Below are positions 61,560 through 64,000 of a stretch of 64,000 nucleotides of DNA, piece by piece. The DNA comes from Gilliamella apicola (GTDB taxonomy: Bacteria > Pseudomonadota > Gammaproteobacteria > Enterobacterales > Orbaceae): the NCBI RefSeq assembly GCF_000599985.1, contig NZ_CP007445.1, positions 620,001 to 684,000 of the forward strand, in the 5' to 3' direction. The position numbers and the translations under genes were made by a program. The notes beneath the pieces are model-generated. The model saw only the letters and a list, made by a program, of their open reading frames with translations. It searched no databases and was not told the DNA's origin. Within the stretch, counting starts at the first letter, position 1. Each line of letters begins with the position of its first letter.

Positions 61560-62660
61560 ATGTATATTGGTGAATATTTATTATGGTTTGGCAACTCCAT
61601 AAAAAAAGAGACACGAAAAAAATTAGAAATGAGTTATAGCAGTAGTGATATGAAACTCAGCGAAGTTGAAAAGGATTGGACTAAAGAGTCAGTTAGTAAT
61701 AACCCAAGAGCCATTGGTCCATACTATGCCTATAACGATCGCTATCTTGAGATTCGTGGTGGAATGTTTGAAAATTTTCGAGGGATTATCACTTGGATTA
61801 GTCTTTTAGCATTTTATGTAACATTATCTGGTTGTTACTTGGGATTAAGTATCATGTTTGAACTTTATAATCATGAAATAAAGGACGTCGCGTCGAATGC
61901 TGTTGCAATGATTTGTTTTTTAATTACTTCTTTAGTTTTAATATATTTATGCTTCCGCTATTTCCGTTATGTTTATCGATTGGAACTGTTTACCATACGC
62001 CATATACGGGTACGCTTTAATCGGGTAACAAGGCAAGTTTATATTCAGCGCCCTAAATATTGCGGTGGTACTGTCGTATTTAAATGGGATCATATTATGC
62101 CGGGTAACTTTGGCGACAGCGGTTCGGATATGAGTGGCACCAATATGGTGAATTTAATTGTTTTTCATCCTTATAAAACGGGTTTTCCTGTTGCTCACTC
62201 AGTCGGGATAGGTAAAAATACCTATAAAGGTCAAGACTATAAAGATGAATGGGAATTTATTCGCCGTTATATGGAAGATGGCCCAGAAAATTTACCCAAA
62301 CCAAGACTTAGCACCCATTTACCAATGCCATTTCATGGATTAGGTGGTCATATCAGCCCGATGATCCACGCTGCAAAAAATTCAAAAAGTATAGTGATGT
62401 ATCTGTTATTAATCCCGGTATTTTTAATACTATTACCCGTTTACACGGCAGGTTATTTTATATCGGAATGTTTATGCTGGCAGCCACGTTGGCCAAAGGT
62501 GATTAGGCAAGCAGGTAAAAAAGGCAAACCCATACCCAAAGAAACAACCTTATCAGACTATCCACCTGACGTGCAAAAAGGCATTTTAGAGAGCCGATTA
62601 GAGTGGTGTGTTTTGGATGAAAAAACCGGAAAATACGTTGATTATGGTAATAGTGATTAA
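61560..62660 (+). CDS. Tandem membrane immunity-like protein, copy 3
   Basis: A 366-residue paralogue. Its variable window reads LAFYVTLSGCYLGLSIMFEL, then YNHEIKDVASNAVAMICFLI. The second half of the window (AMICFLITSLVLIYLC) is shared with copy 4 but not with copies 1 and 2, suggesting segmental exchange between copies. It has E44 in WTKESVS where the others have A. Confidence 0.72.
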   Translation: MYIGEYLLWFGNSIKKETRKKLEMSYSSSDMKLSEVEKDWTKESVSNNPRAIGPYYAYNDRYLEIRGGMFENFRGIITWISLLAFYVTLSGCYLGLSIMFELYNHEIKDVASNAVAMICFLITSLVLIYLCFRYFRYVYRLELFTIRHIRVRFNRVTRQVYIQRPKYCGGTVVFKWDHIMPGNFGDSGSDMSGTNMVNLIVFHPYKTGFPVAHSVGIGKNTYKGQDYKDEWEFIRRYMEDGPENLPKPRLSTHLPMPFHGLGGHISPMIHAAKNSKSIVMYLLLIPVFLILLPVYTAGYFISECLCWQPRWPKVIRQAGKKGKPIPKETTLSDYPPDVQKGILESRLEWCVLDEKTGKYVDYGNSD

Positions 62661-62680
62661 AAAAGGGGATGTAAAGGTTA

Positions 62681-63781
62681 ATGTATATCGGTGAATATTT
62701 ATTATGGTTTGGCAACTCCATAAAAAAAGAGACACGAAAAAAATTAGAAATAAGTTATAGCAGTAGTGATATGAAACTCAGTGAAGTTGAAAAGGATTGG
62801 ACTAAAGCGTCAGTCAGTAATAACCCAAGAGCCATTGGTCCATACTATGCTTATAACGATCGCTATCTTGAGATTCGTGGTGGAATGTTTGAAAATTTTC
62901 GAGGGATTGTTACATGGCTCTCCATACTAATATTTATGTTTCCTTTAACAGGCATTTATTTTGCATTTATAATTGCTTCACAATTATATAATAGTGAGAA
63001 TGAAAACATTGCTTCTGATATATTTGCAATGATTTGTTTTTTAATTACTTCTTTAGTTTTAATATATTTATGCATCCGCTATTTCCGTTATGTCTATCGA
63101 TTGGAACTGTTTACCATACGCCATATACGGGTACGCTTTAATCGGGTAACAAGGCAAGTTTATATTCAGCGCCCTAAATATTGCGGCGGTACTGTCGTAT
63201 TTAAATGGGATCATATTATGCCGGGTAACTTTGGTGACAGTGGCTCGGATATGAGTGGCACCAATATGGTGAATTTAATTGTTTTTCATCCTTATAAAAC
63301 GGGTTTTCCTGTTGCTCATTCAGTCGGGATAGGGAAAAATACCTATAAAGGTCAAGACTATAAAGATGAATGGGAATTTATTCGCCGTTATATGGAAGAT
63401 GGCCCAGAAAATTTACCCAAACCAAGACTTAGCACCCATTTACCAATGCCATTTCATGGATTAGGTGGCCATATCAGCCCGATGATCCACGCTGCAAAAA
63501 ATTCAAAAAGTATAGTGATGTATCTGTTATTAATCCCGGTATTTTTAATACTATTACCCGTTTACACGGCAGGTTATTTTATATCGGAATGTTTATGCTG
63601 GCAGCCACGTTGGCCAAAGGTGATTAGGCAAGCAGGCAAAAAAGGCAAACCCATACCCAAAGAAACAACCTTATCAGACTATCCACCTGACGTGCAAAAA
63701 GGCATTTTAGAGAGCCGATTAGAGTGGTGTGTTTTGGATGAAAAAACCGGAAAATACGTTGATTACGGTAATAGTGATTAA
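62681..63781 (+). CDS. Tandem membrane immunity-like protein, copy 4
   Basis: A 366-residue paralogue with the variable window LIFMFPLTGIYFAFIIASQL, then YNSENENIASDIFAMICFLI. It shares GFPVAHS with copy 3, whereas copies 1 and 2 have GFPIAHS. The C-terminal 200 residues are essentially identical in all copies. Confidence 0.72.
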   Translation: MYIGEYLLWFGNSIKKETRKKLEISYSSSDMKLSEVEKDWTKASVSNNPRAIGPYYAYNDRYLEIRGGMFENFRGIVTWLSILIFMFPLTGIYFAFIIASQLYNSENENIASDIFAMICFLITSLVLIYLCIRYFRYVYRLELFTIRHIRVRFNRVTRQVYIQRPKYCGGTVVFKWDHIMPGNFGDSGSDMSGTNMVNLIVFHPYKTGFPVAHSVGIGKNTYKGQDYKDEWEFIRRYMEDGPENLPKPRLSTHLPMPFHGLGGHISPMIHAAKNSKSIVMYLLLIPVFLILLPVYTAGYFISECLCWQPRWPKVIRQAGKKGKPIPKETTLSDYPPDVQKGILESRLEWCVLDEKTGKYVDYGNSD

Positions 63782-63800
63782 AAAAGGGATGTAAAAGTTA

Positions 63801-64000
63801 ATGTATATAGGTGAATATTTATTATGGTTTGGCAACTCCATAAAAAAAGAGACACGAAAAAAATTAGAAATGAGTTATAGCAGTAGTGATATGAAACTTA
63901 GCGAAGTTGAAAAGGATTGGACTAAAGCGTCAGTCAGTAATAACCCAAGAGCCATTGGTCCATACTATGCTTATAACGATCGCTATCTCGATATTCGTGG
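63801..64000 (+). CDS. Tandem membrane immunity-like protein, copy 5 (cut by window end)
   Basis: The first 66 codons of a fifth copy, open to the edge. It matches the conserved N-terminus, with D in place of E in RYLDIRG. The array therefore continues beyond the window and its full size is unknown. Confidence 0.75.
   Translation, partial: MYIGEYLLWFGNSIKKETRKKLEMSYSSSDMKLSEVEKDWTKASVSNNPRAIGPYYAYNDRYLDIR

Noticed and set aside
59313..64000. Regular repeats considered as a CRISPR-like array
   Set aside because: The repeat unit is a 1.1-kb protein-coding gene with short variable spacers, not short repeats with unique spacers, and there are no cas genes.

Overview
The window is AT-rich gammaproteobacterial chromosome. 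TypA, GlmUS, SohB, RlmKL, HemG, a YceF-type Maf protein and a mannitol mtlADR operon all resemble their enterobacterial relatives. Together with very low GC and VgrG-centred type VI secretion (T6SS) islands, this suggests an Orbaceae-type gut symbiont (Gilliamella-like). That placement is an inference, since no rRNA or other marker is present.

Layout: (1) 1-9.6 kb is a probable iron-uptake operon: a small nitroreductase-fold periplasmic protein, FTR1 permease, P19/FetP periplasmic copper/iron protein, a DUF2318 membrane protein, and two sets of MacB-like ABC permeases and ATPases with a DUF4418 protein. A Fur-like box lies at its left edge. (2) 9.6-13.6 kb holds housekeeping genes: Maf, a GNAT acetyltransferase, a universal stress protein and RlmKL. 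(3) 13.6-28.5 kb is an orphan VgrG island. VgrG is followed by a DUF4123 adaptor, a helical accessory protein and four paralogous effector-like proteins carrying HExxHxxxxxH zinc-protease motifs. Interleaved with these are signal-peptide-bearing, cysteine-paired putative immunity proteins built from one repeated module. The island is bracketed by a degenerate direct repeat (13584 and 28371) and by a 28-bp inverted repeat (13668 and 28483). (4) 28.9-32.8 kb is the mtlA-mtlD-mtlR operon, with two near-consensus CRP sites. (5) 33-44.4 kb contains an AbiH remnant, glmUS, hemG, typA, fhs coupled to an RnfB-like ferredoxin, sohB and a secreted orphan. (6) 44.9-48.2 kb encodes an aspartate:alanine antiporter and aspartate 4-decarboxylase, a proton-motive decarboxylation cycle. 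(7) 48.4-51.8 kb is a TonB-dependent receptor with a strong Fur box plus an RhtX/FptX-like importer, probably for siderophore uptake. (8) 51.9-53 kb is gene-poor and holds a decayed GH24 lysozyme and a third copy of the dispersed repeat. (9) From 53.0 kb to the end is a second VgrG island: a VgrG with two unusual inserts, a DUF4123 adaptor, a VasX-like pore-forming effector, and at least five tandem copies of a membrane protein. The copies are almost identical except for one hypervariable transmembrane hairpin. These are probably immunity proteins, and the array runs off the window.

The most interesting material is the pair of effector/immunity arrays. The first contains an unfamiliar family of metzincin-like effectors with single- and double-module periplasmic immunity proteins. 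The second is a tandem immunity array whose variation is confined to the membrane-spanning region. No T6SS structural genes are in the window, so both VgrG loci would depend on machinery encoded elsewhere.
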